A stretch of DNA of 12,148 bases from an uncultured Bacilli bacterium (lineage in GTDB: Bacteria > Bacillota_I > Bacilli_A > RF39 > UBA660), in contig CAJTYF010000045.1 of NCBI GenBank assembly GCA_910583945.1, forward strand, positions 1 through 12,148, written 5' to 3'. The notes under the pieces are model-generated. The model was not told where the DNA came from. It did not search any database and saw only the letters and a list, made by a program, of their open reading frames with translations. This document shows positions 1 to 7,383 of this stretch, piece by piece. How positions within the stretch are numbered: the stretch's first letter is position 1; every line of letters begins with the position of its first letter. Position numbers and translations under genes: made by a program.

Positions 1-19
1 AGATAAGCTAGAAAATAAT

Positions 20-52
20 AATTAAAAAGACTTGACAATGGTTAGCAAGTCT
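20..52 (-). terminator. Rho-independent terminator ending the Bce-like operon
   Basis: Read on the minus strand, a perfect 7-bp stem AGACTTG/CAAGTCT (plus-strand arms 28-34 and 46-52) encloses an 11-nt loop and runs into a T-rich tract (TCTTTTTAATT). It begins one base past the lipoprotein stop codon. Its position at the end of a long co-oriented gene series fits an intrinsic terminator for the whole operon. Confidence 0.75.
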
Positions 53-53
53 C

Positions 54-503
54 CTACTTAATCTTCATATCTATTTTTCCAGAGTAATTATCTCCTTCAA
101 TTACTAGATAATTACTTCCATCTTTAATATTAAAATCAAATTCATAAGTACCATCATCTGTAGCTAATATTTCTTCTTTTTCTTTTAATTTCATAATTAC
201 TTTTATATTGCCCTCAGAATCATCAATATTTAATTTAATATGGATATTTGCATCCTCTCTTTCAATTGTTGTTCCACCAAACAATACCTCTTCACCTTTA
301 AATTTTTTGTAAGTAACTTTGTAAGTTCCAACATAATGATCTTCACCAAATTCTCGTTTCCCTTTTAATTTATAATTTTTTGTTAATACCATATCACCAG
401 TAGTTTCATTAGCCTTCTTATAAAAATTTAACATTCCATCTTTATCACAACCAGAGCATAGAACTAAGCATAAAACTACTATTAATATTCCTATTTTTTT
501 CAC
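54..503 (-). CDS. Predicted lipoprotein, function unknown
   Basis: 149-aa exported protein. The N-terminus has two Lys, a hydrophobic core (residues 4-16) and then L15-C-S-G-C19, a slightly non-canonical lipobox (Cys rather than Leu at -3), so C19 is the likely lipidated residue and the protein would be anchored on the outer face of the membrane. The mature part is charged and built of alternating hydrophobic/polar strands, suggesting a small beta-rich domain; no enzymatic motif is visible. The start is GTG, chosen because AAGGAG lies 8 nt upstream and the signal peptide begins there. It follows the VanZ-RDD gene by 27 nt and is the last gene before a terminator, so it is probably co-transcribed with the Bce-like transporter. 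A role in the peptide-stress response is inferred from position only. Confidence 0.8.
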   Translation of the reverse strand: MKKIGILIVVLCLVLCSGCDKDGMLNFYKKANETTGDMVLTKNYKLKGKREFGEDHYVGTYKVTYKKFKGEEVLFGGTTIEREDANIHIKLNIDDSEGNIKVIMKLKEKEEILATDDGTYEFDFNIKDGSNYLVIEGDNYSGKIDMKIK

Positions 504-530
504 TTAAACATCTCCTTTTTCTAATTTTCA

Positions 531-1631
531 TTACCATTCTTTTCTTATTGTGCTAATGTATTCTACATGAAAGAAGTGGTCGTAATAGATTTTTTTATCT
601 TTAATCAAAATGAATATATTTAATAAGTAAAAGATTAGTATTCCACAAAGGGAAAGAATAAAAAGTAAAAAACACATATTCGCACTTAAATCAAATTTAG
701 TTTCTATAAACCAATCTATAGTAAAAATTATAAAAGCACTACCAACATAATATAAAGCTAAGAAAACACTTCGTAATACTATGCTTATAAATTTATATTT
801 TTGAAACTCTAGCCTTACATTTAAGAATCCACTTCCTAAAGTTTTTCCATTCTTGAAGTATGGATAAATTATAAAATAGAATGTAAATGTAATAAGTGTT
901 AAATAGTTAATATTGATCATTAGTCTTAAAAATAGGCTAATCAAGCCAAATAAGAAACAATCTAAAATAAAGAGTGTTATTCTTCTCAAACCTGATACTT
1001 TCATTCCTCTTTTTATCGAATCTTCATCTATTTCTTCTCTTGTAGGCAAAAAATTATTTAGAACTCTGAAAATTGCATACCCAATAATTCCTCCTAATGT
1101 ATTTATAATGAGATCATCTACATCAAATACCCTATAAGCATAAGGATAGATAAAATACAAACCTGTAAGCTGTGTGACTTCGAAAAATAAACTTAATAGA
1201 AAACTTAAAATGATTGTCTTCTTCAAATTACATTTAAAATAATATCTCATATACATTCCAAAAGGAATTGTCATAAATAGATTGAATATTACGGTATAAA
1301 AACATGGTTCAGTAAGAGCCCTCAAGTAGGTATTGGGATTTCCTATTTCAAACGATGTATCTCTTATAAAATCCTGAATAAACCCAAACGGAATTAATCT
1401 AACCATATTAGCTTTTTCCACTACGTCATTTTTATTTGGAAGTGGCAAAATTACTAAAAAATAGATTGTTATCATATAGAGAATAAAGGAATATATGATT
1501 AAAGTTCTAAATGGATTTATCGATCCATATTTATGATAATTATGTAAAATAAAGGGAATAGTAAAAAGGAAAGAGATAAATGGAAATATGATAATTGCTG
1601 TTTTTATTGAAATTAAATAATTCATATTCAT
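531..1631 (-). CDS. VanZ-RDD fusion membrane protein
   Basis: 366-aa polytopic membrane protein with two recognisable domains. Residues about 40-195 are VanZ-like: the region FNLFMTIPFG (116-125), E151-x-x-Q154, R167 and the D170-V-D-D173 / N177 / GGIIGY (180-185) pattern are the family's conserved polar residues between membrane segments. Residues about 212-350 are RDD-like: R216/R217 and D224 in the first helix, and GKTLGSG (262-268) followed by a beta strand. VanZ proteins are linked to low-level teicoplanin and lipoglycopeptide resistance by an unclear mechanism; RDD domains are membrane domains often associated with transport. There is no good Shine-Dalgarno next to the start: the only AAGGA is in the 5' arm of a hairpin about 24 nt upstream, so translation may be coupled to the preceding small gene. 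The third codon is also ATG and could be the start. Confidence 0.8.
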   Translation of the reverse strand: MNMNYLISIKTAIIIFPFISFLFTIPFILHNYHKYGSINPFRTLIIYSFILYMITIYFLVILPLPNKNDVVEKANMVRLIPFGFIQDFIRDTSFEIGNPNTYLRALTEPCFYTVIFNLFMTIPFGMYMRYYFKCNLKKTIILSFLLSLFFEVTQLTGLYFIYPYAYRVFDVDDLIINTLGGIIGYAIFRVLNNFLPTREEIDEDSIKRGMKVSGLRRITLFILDCFLFGLISLFLRLMININYLTLITFTFYFIIYPYFKNGKTLGSGFLNVRLEFQKYKFISIVLRSVFLALYYVGSAFIIFTIDWFIETKFDLSANMCFLLFILSLCGILIFYLLNIFILIKDKKIYYDHFFHVEYISTIRKEW

Positions 1632-1634
1632 TTA

Positions 1635-1660
1635 AAGGATTAGCGTATTCACTAATCCTT
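1635..1660 (-). other. Inverted repeat / RNA hairpin between the microprotein and VanZ-RDD genes
   Basis: A perfect 9-bp stem AAGGATTAG/CTAATCCTT with an 8-nt loop. Its 5' arm is the last two codons and stop of the 43-aa gene and includes the only Shine-Dalgarno-like AAGGA ahead of the VanZ-RDD gene; its 3' arm ends 3 nt before that gene's ATG. No T-tract of useful length follows on the minus strand, so it is a poor terminator. A translational coupling or occlusion element is the more natural reading, but that is inference. Confidence 0.5.
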
Positions 1661-1783
1661 ATTCTTTCTTATAATTACTATGATAATAAGGACTATTATC
1701 AATATGGCAAAAGGAATTAAAACTGGTAACCATGTGTCTTTCATACTTTGCCAAACATTAGCCCAATTATATGCCATTAGCAT
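1652..1783 (-). CDS. 43-aa single-span membrane microprotein
   Basis: A short reading frame of 43 residues: a Trp-rich, moderately amphipathic N-terminal stretch (W7, W11, W18), then a very hydrophobic segment L19-I38, then a basic RKNKD tail. This predicts one transmembrane helix, probably with the tail in the cytoplasm. The ATG lies one base after the stop of the permease C-terminal part, and AAGGAG is encoded in that permease's last codons 10 nt upstream, so it has its own good ribosome binding site and is likely coupled to the transporter. I do not recognise a family. Its place directly behind an antimicrobial-peptide ABC permease suggests an accessory subunit or immunity-type peptide, but this is position-based inference. 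It is too short for most gene callers and easily missed. Confidence 0.65.
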   Translation of the reverse strand: MLMAYNWANVWQSMKDTWLPVLIPFAILIIVLIIIVIIRKNKD

Positions 1784-1784
1784 T

Positions 1785-2582
1785 TTAATTTTTCTCCTTT
1801 ATGATGTTTTTACTACAATAATAAGTGATTAAGAAATATCCACCATAAATAATTACTAAGAATATCCCTGTCACAATAATGGATGGCAACAATTCATCTG
1901 TACCAAATACTTCTAATATTTTTACAGCAAACTTTATACCAAATATTGAATGAACTATCGCAAGTATTAATGGAAGAAGAAAGAAGATTCCAATTTGTCT
2001 AAATAATGCTTTATTGATTAACTTTTCATCTGTACCAATTTTTCTTAACATTCTAAATCTTTCTTTATTATCGCTACTTTCTGATAATTCTTTTAACCCT
2101 AGTATCGCTGCACTACTAATTAAAAATATGACTCCTAAATACAAACCAATAAATGTTACCATGACTGTTAAACTATTTGTTGATTCCTTGATAGATAACT
2201 TTGTCGTAGCATCTGGAAGTAAATATTTATCTTTTAAAGGATTTTTAATAATTTCATTCAAATTTTCTTCTATATTTTGAATTTCTTTTTTATCTGTAGT
2301 ATTGTAATTTCCGATTAACATATCATAGTAAAGATAGTCCTCATCCATAATACTATCAGGTACAACGATAATTCCAGAGTTAATTCTTTGACTAGACATT
2401 TCAACAAAACCATCCTGACATTCATCATATTTAGGTTTTAATGTATAGCCAAATAAATGGATTGTTTCTTTATTCTTTAAAGCAATATTTCTAACATTAA
2501 CCATTGATTTAAAATCAGCAACAACGATATATTCATCATCTTTTAAAGTATAGGTATCTATTCCATAAAGTTTGGCAATCAT
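1785..2582 (-). pseudogene. BceB-like ABC permease, C-terminal part (split gene)
   Basis: The frame holds 265 codons and corresponds to the C-terminal third of a BceB-type permease. It begins inside the large extracytoplasmic domain (residues 1-137; the IAKLYGI...LKDDEYIVVADF stretch is typical of the family), then has three membrane segments (about 138-164, 196-216, 233-255), including the second FtsX-like half with the LKELSESSDNKERFRMLRKIG coupling region in the cytoplasm. The apparent ATG at 2582 is an internal Met; it has no Shine-Dalgarno sequence, and an in-frame TAA lies just upstream, so independent translation is doubtful. Together with the fragment starting at 3822 it makes up one gene; the combined length is off by one reading frame. 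The permease would sense and handle peptide antibiotics with the BceA-like ATPase. Confidence 0.8.
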
Positions 2583-3822
2583 ACTTTAGAAAAGGAAATT
2601 CGGTTCTAATACTTTCTAAATTTGAACCTAATGTATGATTCAGTGTTAAATCAGGCGTAGCATATATATTTATTTGAATATACTTACTCAGATATTTCGT
2701 TATATCATAATCAAATATTTTTAGTTTCTCTACTACATCAATATGAGAGTTTGCTATTTGTTCCTCATTATAGCCATAAGATAAGTTATTATTATACCAC
2801 TCTTTAAAATCCATATTTCGTTTATTCGTAAGTTGTATATCAGCAGGGGCAAATTTCTTGATTCCTTCATTCATCGAGTTTTTCATTGTAAGGCAAGATG
2901 ACAATAAACAAATGGTTACAAATAACATTAAACAAATTACAGTTGTAGAAAAAACTGTTGTATTAATTTTACTTGAAAATTGTCTTAAAGTAAAACTGTT
3001 TAATCCTTTATAATAGAAGTTCTTCATTGATCTTACAATTCTTAAAACAAGACCAGACAAAGACCAGAAAAGGAAAAATGTACTCATACTACCCATTGCA
3101 ATTGGAATTAAAATATCTTTTGCATTAGTTATATTTCCAAATCCAGCAGTTACCATATAATAAGCATAACCTAAAACGCACACTGATATAATAAATATAA
3201 GAATACAAATAAATGGATTTTTAATTTTCAAGGTTTCACTTTTTTTGTTTCCATGTAATAAATCTAATAGCTTACATTTACTTACACTTATAGTATTAAA
3301 TATCATTACAAACAAGTACATAACACTAAAATATGCTATTGTCTTTATACAAGCAGAACTTGAGAAAACAAAAGTGTATTTCGTTAAATTTGCTTCAAAC
3401 ATATTGACGACAATAACGCTCATCAATTGTGATAAAAGTGTCCCAAGTCCAAGACCTACTACGAGTGATAGAACACCTATTATTAATGTTTCAAAGAATA
3501 AAATAAAAGAAATACGCCTCTTACTCATACCAAGTGTTAAATAGATTCCAAATTCTTTATTTCTTCTTTTCATTAAAAATCTTGAAGCATAAATGATTAG
3601 AAAACCTAATATAAATGATACAAATACACTAACAGCACTCATCAAAGTCATCATGAGTTTAATAAGTTCTCTAGTAGATGAAGAAACCTCCATCATAGCT
3701 GTTTGGGTGTCTAGTGCATTAAACACATAAAATATTGATATACCAAGTATTAAAGTAAAAAAATAGATGGTATAATCTTTTATACTTTTCTTGATATTTT
3801 TTAATGATAATTTAGAGAGCAT
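2536..3822 (-). pseudogene. BceB-like ABC permease, N-terminal part (split gene)
   Basis: N-terminal 428 codons of a BceB/VraG-type FtsX-like permease. The start MLSKLSLKNIKKSIKDYTIY is the standard family N-terminus; this ATG has GGTGGAGA 8 nt upstream and overlaps the ATPase stop by 11 nt (an in-frame GTG 15 nt earlier lies ahead of that site). Seven membrane segments are visible (about 17-36, 58-80, 104-138, 158-180, 205-225, 237-262, 288-312), with the first FtsX-like domain at about 60-180; the large extracytoplasmic ligand-sensing domain starts at about 313. The last 13 residues, after FLKYD, are the out-of-frame reading of what should be MIAKLYGIDTYTLK, so the frame is lost at about 2580-2590. 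The intact family protein has 10 spans and about 650-700 residues; this fragment alone would lack the last three spans. Confidence 0.85.
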
Positions 3823-4576
3823 CAGAGAGATCTCCACCTAACAGTGTTACGACATCAATAATTTTGTCAAAAAATTCTTTTCTTGTATCACTACCACGAT
3901 GAATTTCTTTAAAAATCTTACCATCTTTGATAAATATAACACGCCTAGAATAAGAAGCTGTAAAAGCATCATGCGTTACCATTAAAATAGTAGCTCCCAG
4001 TTCATCTAAATAATTGAACTTTTCTAGTAACATTTTGGCTGACTTAGAATCCAAAGCACCAGTTGGCTCATCTGCAAGCACTAACTTTGGATTAGTAATA
4101 ATTGCTCTCGCACTTGCTACTCTTTGTTTTTGACCTCCACTCATTTGATAGGGGTATTTCTGTAATATTGATTTAATATCAAGTTCATCTGCAACTTTTT
4201 TAATTCGTGCATCAATTTCTTTTGCTCCCACATTTTGAATAGACAACGCCAGAGCGATATTTTCATAAGCTGTTAAAGTATCTAACAAATTAAAATCTTG
4301 AAAAATAAACCCTAGCTCTTCTCTTCTAAACTTATTAAGTTCATTCCCTTTTAGTTTTGTAATATCCTTTCCATCAACATAAATATGTCCACTTGTTACA
4401 CGATCTATTGTTGACACAACATTTAATAGTGTTGTTTTCCCACTTCCACTTGAACCCATAATAGCGACAAACTCACCTTTTTCTACTTCAAGTGATAGAT
4501 TATCAATAGCTTTCGTAAGAGAGGAACGACTACCATAATATTTTTCGATATTCTCTACTTTTAAAATACTTTCCAT
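3812..4576 (-). CDS. BceA-like ABC transporter ATPase (antimicrobial peptide type)
   Basis: 254-aa ATPase of the MacB/LolD/BceA class. Walker A GSSGSGKT (41-48), Q-loop Q93 in FIFQDFNLL, signature MSGGQKQR (145-152), Walker B LVLADE (165-170) with the D-loop ALD, and switch H202 are all intact. The C-terminal tail is short, as in BceA proteins. Such ATPases power a 10-span permease that frees lipid II-cycle intermediates from peptide antibiotics such as bacitracin, and that also signals to the BceS-type kinase. Here the partner permease gene, overlapping by 11 nt, is frameshifted, so the ATPase may have no working partner. The gene has its own promoter with a BceR-box-like palindrome upstream and a strong AAGGAG 9 nt before the ATG. 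Confidence 0.93.
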   Translation of the reverse strand: MESILKVENIEKYYGSRSSLTKAIDNLSLEVEKGEFVAIMGSSGSGKTTLLNVVSTIDRVTSGHIYVDGKDITKLKGNELNKFRREELGFIFQDFNLLDTLTAYENIALALSIQNVGAKEIDARIKKVADELDIKSILQKYPYQMSGGQKQRVASARAIITNPKLVLADEPTGALDSKSAKMLLEKFNYLDELGATILMVTHDAFTASYSRRVIFIKDGKIFKEIHRGSDTRKEFFDKIIDVVTLLGGDLSDAL

Positions 4577-4600
4577 AAAATTTTTCTCCTTTCATATACC

Positions 4601-4629
4601 ATAATAAATCTTAAATACTTTTTTGTCGT
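4601..4629 (-). promoter_or_regulatory. Candidate sigma-A promoter of the BceA/BceB-like genes
   Basis: Minus-strand -35 ACGACA (4624-4629, 4/6 to consensus) and -10 TATTAT (4601-4606, 5/6) are separated by exactly 17 bp. A start site near 4594 would give a short leader that includes the AAGGAG ribosome binding site. The weak -35 fits a promoter that needs the activator bound at the palindrome upstream. Confidence 0.5.
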
Positions 4630-4634
4630 TCGTT

Positions 4635-4664
4635 TAATATTACAGAGTATTACAATTTTGTAAT
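4635..4664 (-). promoter_or_regulatory. BceR-type operator: palindrome plus adjoining half site
   Basis: The 16-bp element ATTACAAAATTGTAAT (4649-4664) is a 7-bp inverted repeat around AA and fits exactly the published BceR-like box pattern TNACA-N4-TGTAA. Next to it, on the promoter side, is CTGTAATATTA (4635-4645), an 11-mer repeated exactly at 6392-6402 in the promoter of the regulator operon. The palindrome starts one base after the kinase stop codon and ends 19 bp before the predicted -35, a suitable place for an activator of the OmpR family. Binding by the response regulator at 5682-6344 is inferred. Confidence 0.72.
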
Positions 4665-4665
4665 G

Positions 4666-5685
4666 TTACTTAAGTGTCTCATAAAAATCGTTTTTTGCAA
4701 ATGTGATAGAAACTCTTGTATATTTATTAACAATTGATTCAAGAGTTATCTTATGTCCTAGTTTTTCACACATATTTTTAGCAATATATAGTCCCATACC
4801 AGTAGATTTACTTCTAGTCCTTCCATTTTCTCCTGTAAAAGATTTATCAAAAACTTGCTTTATGTCGGTATCTTTAATACCAATACCATTGTCTTCGATC
4901 GTAAGCACAACTTTCGTTTTATCTTCTTTTGCTGTTATTTTTATATAAGAATTTTTTATATTTCTTTTGTATTTAATCGCATTGTTTATAATTTGTCCTA
5001 ATATGAATTCTAACCATTTTGCATCACTTAGAACATCTATATTTATTTTTTCTACTACAAATTCTATATGATTTTCTAGCAAATCATCCATATTTTTTAT
5101 ACCGATATTTTTTATGATACTCCCTAAATCTATCTTTTTTATCAAATAGTCTTTTTCAGCGTTTTCTGACCTAACATAATACAAAACTTGATCGACATAA
5201 TCTTCTAATCTTTTTATTTGGGATTTTATTTTAGGATTGATTTCATTTTGGTGATTATTAATCGTTAAGGTAAGAGATGCAAGAGGGATCTTAACATCAT
5301 GTATCCACATTTCTACATACTCTTTAAAAGCCTTTCTACTGTTATTTATTTTATTTACATTTTCAAAATAAGATTTATTAATTTCATATAGAGATTGATA
5401 TAAAAGCTTCCCTTCATAAAATTCAGGATATTCTAAAGTTTCTAAAACTAAATAGGCTTTATCTAATTCTTCAATATTCGTTAAAAATTCATTATAGAAT
5501 CTTTTCTTTCTGAAGTAATCTATCAACATAATAATGACATTGCATATTAAAAAAATAATGATTCCAGAAAAAATTATTCCTGTTTCTATTCTGTATGCTT
5601 TAAATATCAAATAAATAATACCGATAGATAGAAATGTTAGAATAATAGCATACACCTTATCTTTTAAATAATCTTTAAATCTCAT
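4666..5685 (-). CDS. BceS-like intramembrane-sensing histidine kinase
   Basis: 339-aa sensor kinase. Two membrane segments close together at the N-terminus (about 11-29 and 35-56) leave almost no extracytoplasmic loop, the hallmark of intramembrane-sensing kinases that get their signal from a BceAB-type transporter. The phospho-accepting H129 is in WIHDVKIPLASL, the N-box in QIINNAIKYK (N234/N235), the G1 box DNGIGI (265-270), and the G2 box STGMGLYIAKN (295-305). The kinase is therefore complete. Its ATG overlaps the regulator stop (ATGA). Known systems of this type need the transporter for sensing, so a broken permease would leave this kinase without its normal input. Confidence 0.93.
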   Translation of the reverse strand: MRFKDYLKDKVYAIILTFLSIGIIYLIFKAYRIETGIIFSGIIIFLICNVIIMLIDYFRKKRFYNEFLTNIEELDKAYLVLETLEYPEFYEGKLLYQSLYEINKSYFENVNKINNSRKAFKEYVEMWIHDVKIPLASLTLTINNHQNEINPKIKSQIKRLEDYVDQVLYYVRSENAEKDYLIKKIDLGSIIKNIGIKNMDDLLENHIEFVVEKINIDVLSDAKWLEFILGQIINNAIKYKRNIKNSYIKITAKEDKTKVVLTIEDNGIGIKDTDIKQVFDKSFTGENGRTRSKSTGMGLYIAKNMCEKLGHKITLESIVNKYTRVSITFAKNDFYETLK

Positions 5686-6344
5686 GATAAAATATACCCT
5701 ATTCCTTTGCGTGTATCTATGGCATCAACTAACCCAATTTCTTTTAGTTTTGCTCTTAACCGACTAACATTTACCGTTAAAGCATTATCGTTTATAAATT
5801 CTTCATTATTCCATAAGGCAGTCATTAACTCATCACGAGTAACAATTTTATTTTGATGATTTACTAAGTAATTAAATATTATCATCTCGTTTTTGGTTAA
5901 AATAATCTCGATGTTCTCTTTTTTTATAATTCCTTTAGAAATATTTATTGTCAAATCTTTAAAAACAAGAGCGTCAGTTCCATTATTTAATCTTTTTAAA
6001 ACTGCTCCTATCCTAAGCAATAAAATGTTTGGGTTATAAGGTTTTGTTATATAATCATCTGCTCCATAAGTGATAGACAAGGCTTCATCTATATCAGAAT
6101 TTCTGCTTGTTACCATAATTACTGGAGTATTAGATGTTTCTCGTAAGTTTTTTAATAACATTTCCCCATTCATATAGGGAATATTTATATCTAATAAAAT
6201 TAAATCAGGTTTTATATCTTTAATCTCTTTTAACGGATTTTTAAAATCACCTAAAATAACTCCCTCATAATTATTATTGTCTAACAAATTTTTTAGTTCA
6301 TGAGAAATCAATTCATCATCTTCAATAATAAGAATTTTTTGCAT
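5682..6344 (-). CDS. BceR-like OmpR-family response regulator
   Basis: 220-aa regulator. Receiver domain about 1-115 with acidic pair D9/D10 (E8 just before), phospho-acceptor D52, T79, K101 followed by P102; winged-helix DNA-binding domain about 125-220 (LTKNEMIIFNYL, the NALTVNVSRLRAKL recognition helix, GIGYIL wing). The ATG at 6344 is chosen over an in-frame GTG at 6362: GGTGAT lies 4 nt upstream, the family begins MQKILIIEDD at this point, and the GTG would sit at about the predicted transcription start. It is followed by the kinase with an ATGA overlap. Likely targets are the palindrome ahead of the BceA-like gene and a similar site ahead of its own promoter. Confidence 0.93.
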   Translation of the reverse strand: MQKILIIEDDELISHELKNLLDNNNYEGVILGDFKNPLKEIKDIKPDLILLDINIPYMNGEMLLKNLRETSNTPVIMVTSRNSDIDEALSITYGADDYITKPYNPNILLLRIGAVLKRLNNGTDALVFKDLTINISKGIIKKENIEIILTKNEMIIFNYLVNHQNKIVTRDELMTALWNNEEFINDNALTVNVSRLRAKLKEIGLVDAIDTRKGIGYILS

Positions 6345-6367
6345 AAAATCACCATTTTCCACTATGT

Positions 6368-6396
6368 ATTATACCACTAATAACGCATCTCTAATA
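6368..6396 (-). promoter_or_regulatory. Promoter of the BceRS-like operon
   Basis: A perfect -10 TATAAT (6368-6373) with a TGG immediately before it (TG one base upstream of the hexamer, extended -10). The position 17 bp further up holds TATTAG, a poor -35, so the extended -10 would have to compensate. Transcription would begin near 6361, which leaves a leader of about 17 nt and supports the ATG at 6344. Confidence 0.6.
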
Positions 6397-6410
6397 TTAC
6401 AGTTTTGAAA
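6392..6410 (-). promoter_or_regulatory. Candidate BceR-type site at the regulator's own promoter
   Basis: TTTCAAAACTGTAA (6397-6410, minus strand) resembles the BceR-box pattern with one mismatch in the first half site and a perfect TGTAA second half. It continues into TATTA, so that CTGTAATATTA (6392-6402) is identical to the 11-mer in the BceA-like promoter. It abuts or overlaps the -35 position, which would allow autoregulation. Inferred from sequence likeness only. Confidence 0.5.
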
Positions 6411-6413
6411 GAT

Positions 6414-6440
6414 AAAAAAACAAATTATGGGTTATAATCT
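6414..6440 (-). terminator. Weak Rho-independent terminator after the GntR-ABC operon
   Basis: On the minus strand AGATTAT-AACCC-ATAATTT can form a 7-bp AT-rich stem (one G-T pair) with a 5-nt loop, followed by G and seven T. It lies between the end of the 86-aa gene and the regulator promoter of the next module. The stem is weak, so some read-through is possible. Confidence 0.45.
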
Positions 6441-6474
6441 GCTTTTTAATTATAATTTTTAAAATTTTCTCTTT

Positions 6475-6735
6475 CTAGTTTTCTTTAATACCATGCCACA
6501 ATCTTCTGCTTCTTTTTTCTAATAACTCATTATTTTTATTAATATGATATGTTCTAAAAGTACTAACTCCAAGTGTTGCTAAAGCTACTGGAGAACATAT
6601 AAATAAACTCCCAACAGTTACTGTCCCTAAAAATGCATTATTGCCAACTATGCGTTTTTTATTAGAATCGTATTTCTCTACTATGTCATCATTACTCATA
6701 TGAGTAATATTTTCTATATAATCCTTTTCTTTCAT
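6475..6735 (-). CDS. 86-aa membrane protein of unknown function, last gene of the GntR-ABC operon
   Basis: 86 aa from the ATG at 6735, which has AGGTGA 8 nt upstream; an in-frame GTG 12 nt earlier overlaps that site and is unlikely. The N-terminal third is charged and acidic (MKEKDYIENI, SNDDIVEKYD), the middle (about 34-60) is hydrophobic with Gly, Val and Thr and could be one long or two short membrane helices, and the C-terminus is basic (LLEKRSRRLWHG). I do not recognise a family. It begins 15 nt after the permease stop, so it is co-translated with the ABC-2 transporter and may be an accessory or regulatory subunit; this is inference from position. Confidence 0.75.
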   Translation of the reverse strand: MKEKDYIENITHMSNDDIVEKYDSNKKRIVGNNAFLGTVTVGSLFICSPVALATLGVSTFRTYHINKNNELLEKRSRRLWHGIKEN

Positions 6736-6750
6736 AATACTTATCACCTG

Positions 6751-7383
6751 CTAAAATTCTTTTTTCAGATTTGTTTTCTTGGATATTGTATAAGAAATAT
6801 ATAACATCACAATCATAAAAATTGGAATGATAAAGATTACATAATTTTCAAGTGGCTTTAATAAAGCTAATACTTTTTTTAAATCATAAATTTTACTTAC
6901 TAAAGCACCAATGATACCAAGTCCAAATACTACTACAAAAATGCCAATTCTAGCTTTTTCTACACCTAATTTATAAATTGCTGGATACATGAAAGACTGA
7001 AGTAATACTGTTGCAAAAAAAGTTCCTAGCATTGTACTTAAAATACTCTCATAATTTATTGTATTGTCCTTTGTATATGTTATTAAAAATGTCGTAATAG
7101 TTACTATAAATGTTACGATTACTATCATTAAAATGGTAGAAATGTATTTAGCTTTTACTGTATTTTCCCTTCCATTTGGCAAAGTACAAGCATAGGCATT
7201 CCATTTATTAAACTCTTCATAACTAAAAGTAGAAATCATAATCATTACACTCATAAATGGTAAGATAAATGACAAATCCATTTGACCTTGAAAAGCCATA
7301 ACAGCATAAACTACAAAAATAATTGCTAATGTCTTAAAGTTACTTTTAATCATTAAAAAATCTTTTTTAATAAGTCCTAACAT
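6751..7383 (-). CDS. ABC-2 type permease of the GntR-linked transporter
   Basis: 210-aa membrane protein with about six spans (about 15-33, 38-54, 80-105, 115-135, 145-165, 180-203). The conserved cytoplasmic segment after span 2, FSYEEFNKWNAYACTLPNGR, followed by a basic patch, marks the small ABC-2 permeases that accompany YtrA-type GntR regulators. The substrate is unknown; related operons respond to cell-wall-active antibiotics. The start overlaps the ATPase stop by one base (TAATG) and has GGGGGAG as ribosome binding site. The gene is intact, but its ATPase partner upstream is frameshifted. Confidence 0.88.
   Translation of the reverse strand: MLGLIKKDFLMIKSNFKTLAIIFVVYAVMAFQGQMDLSFILPFMSVMIMISTFSYEEFNKWNAYACTLPNGRENTVKAKYISTILMIVIVTFIVTITTFLITYTKDNTINYESILSTMLGTFFATVLLQSFMYPAIYKLGVEKARIGIFVVVFGLGIIGALVSKIYDLKKVLALLKPLENYVIFIIPIFMIVMLYISYTISKKTNLKKEF

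Noticed and set aside
1635..1660. Intrinsic terminator between the microprotein and VanZ-RDD genes
   Set aside because: The stem is good but only three T follow on the minus strand before the next start codon, and there is no plus-strand gene to terminate.
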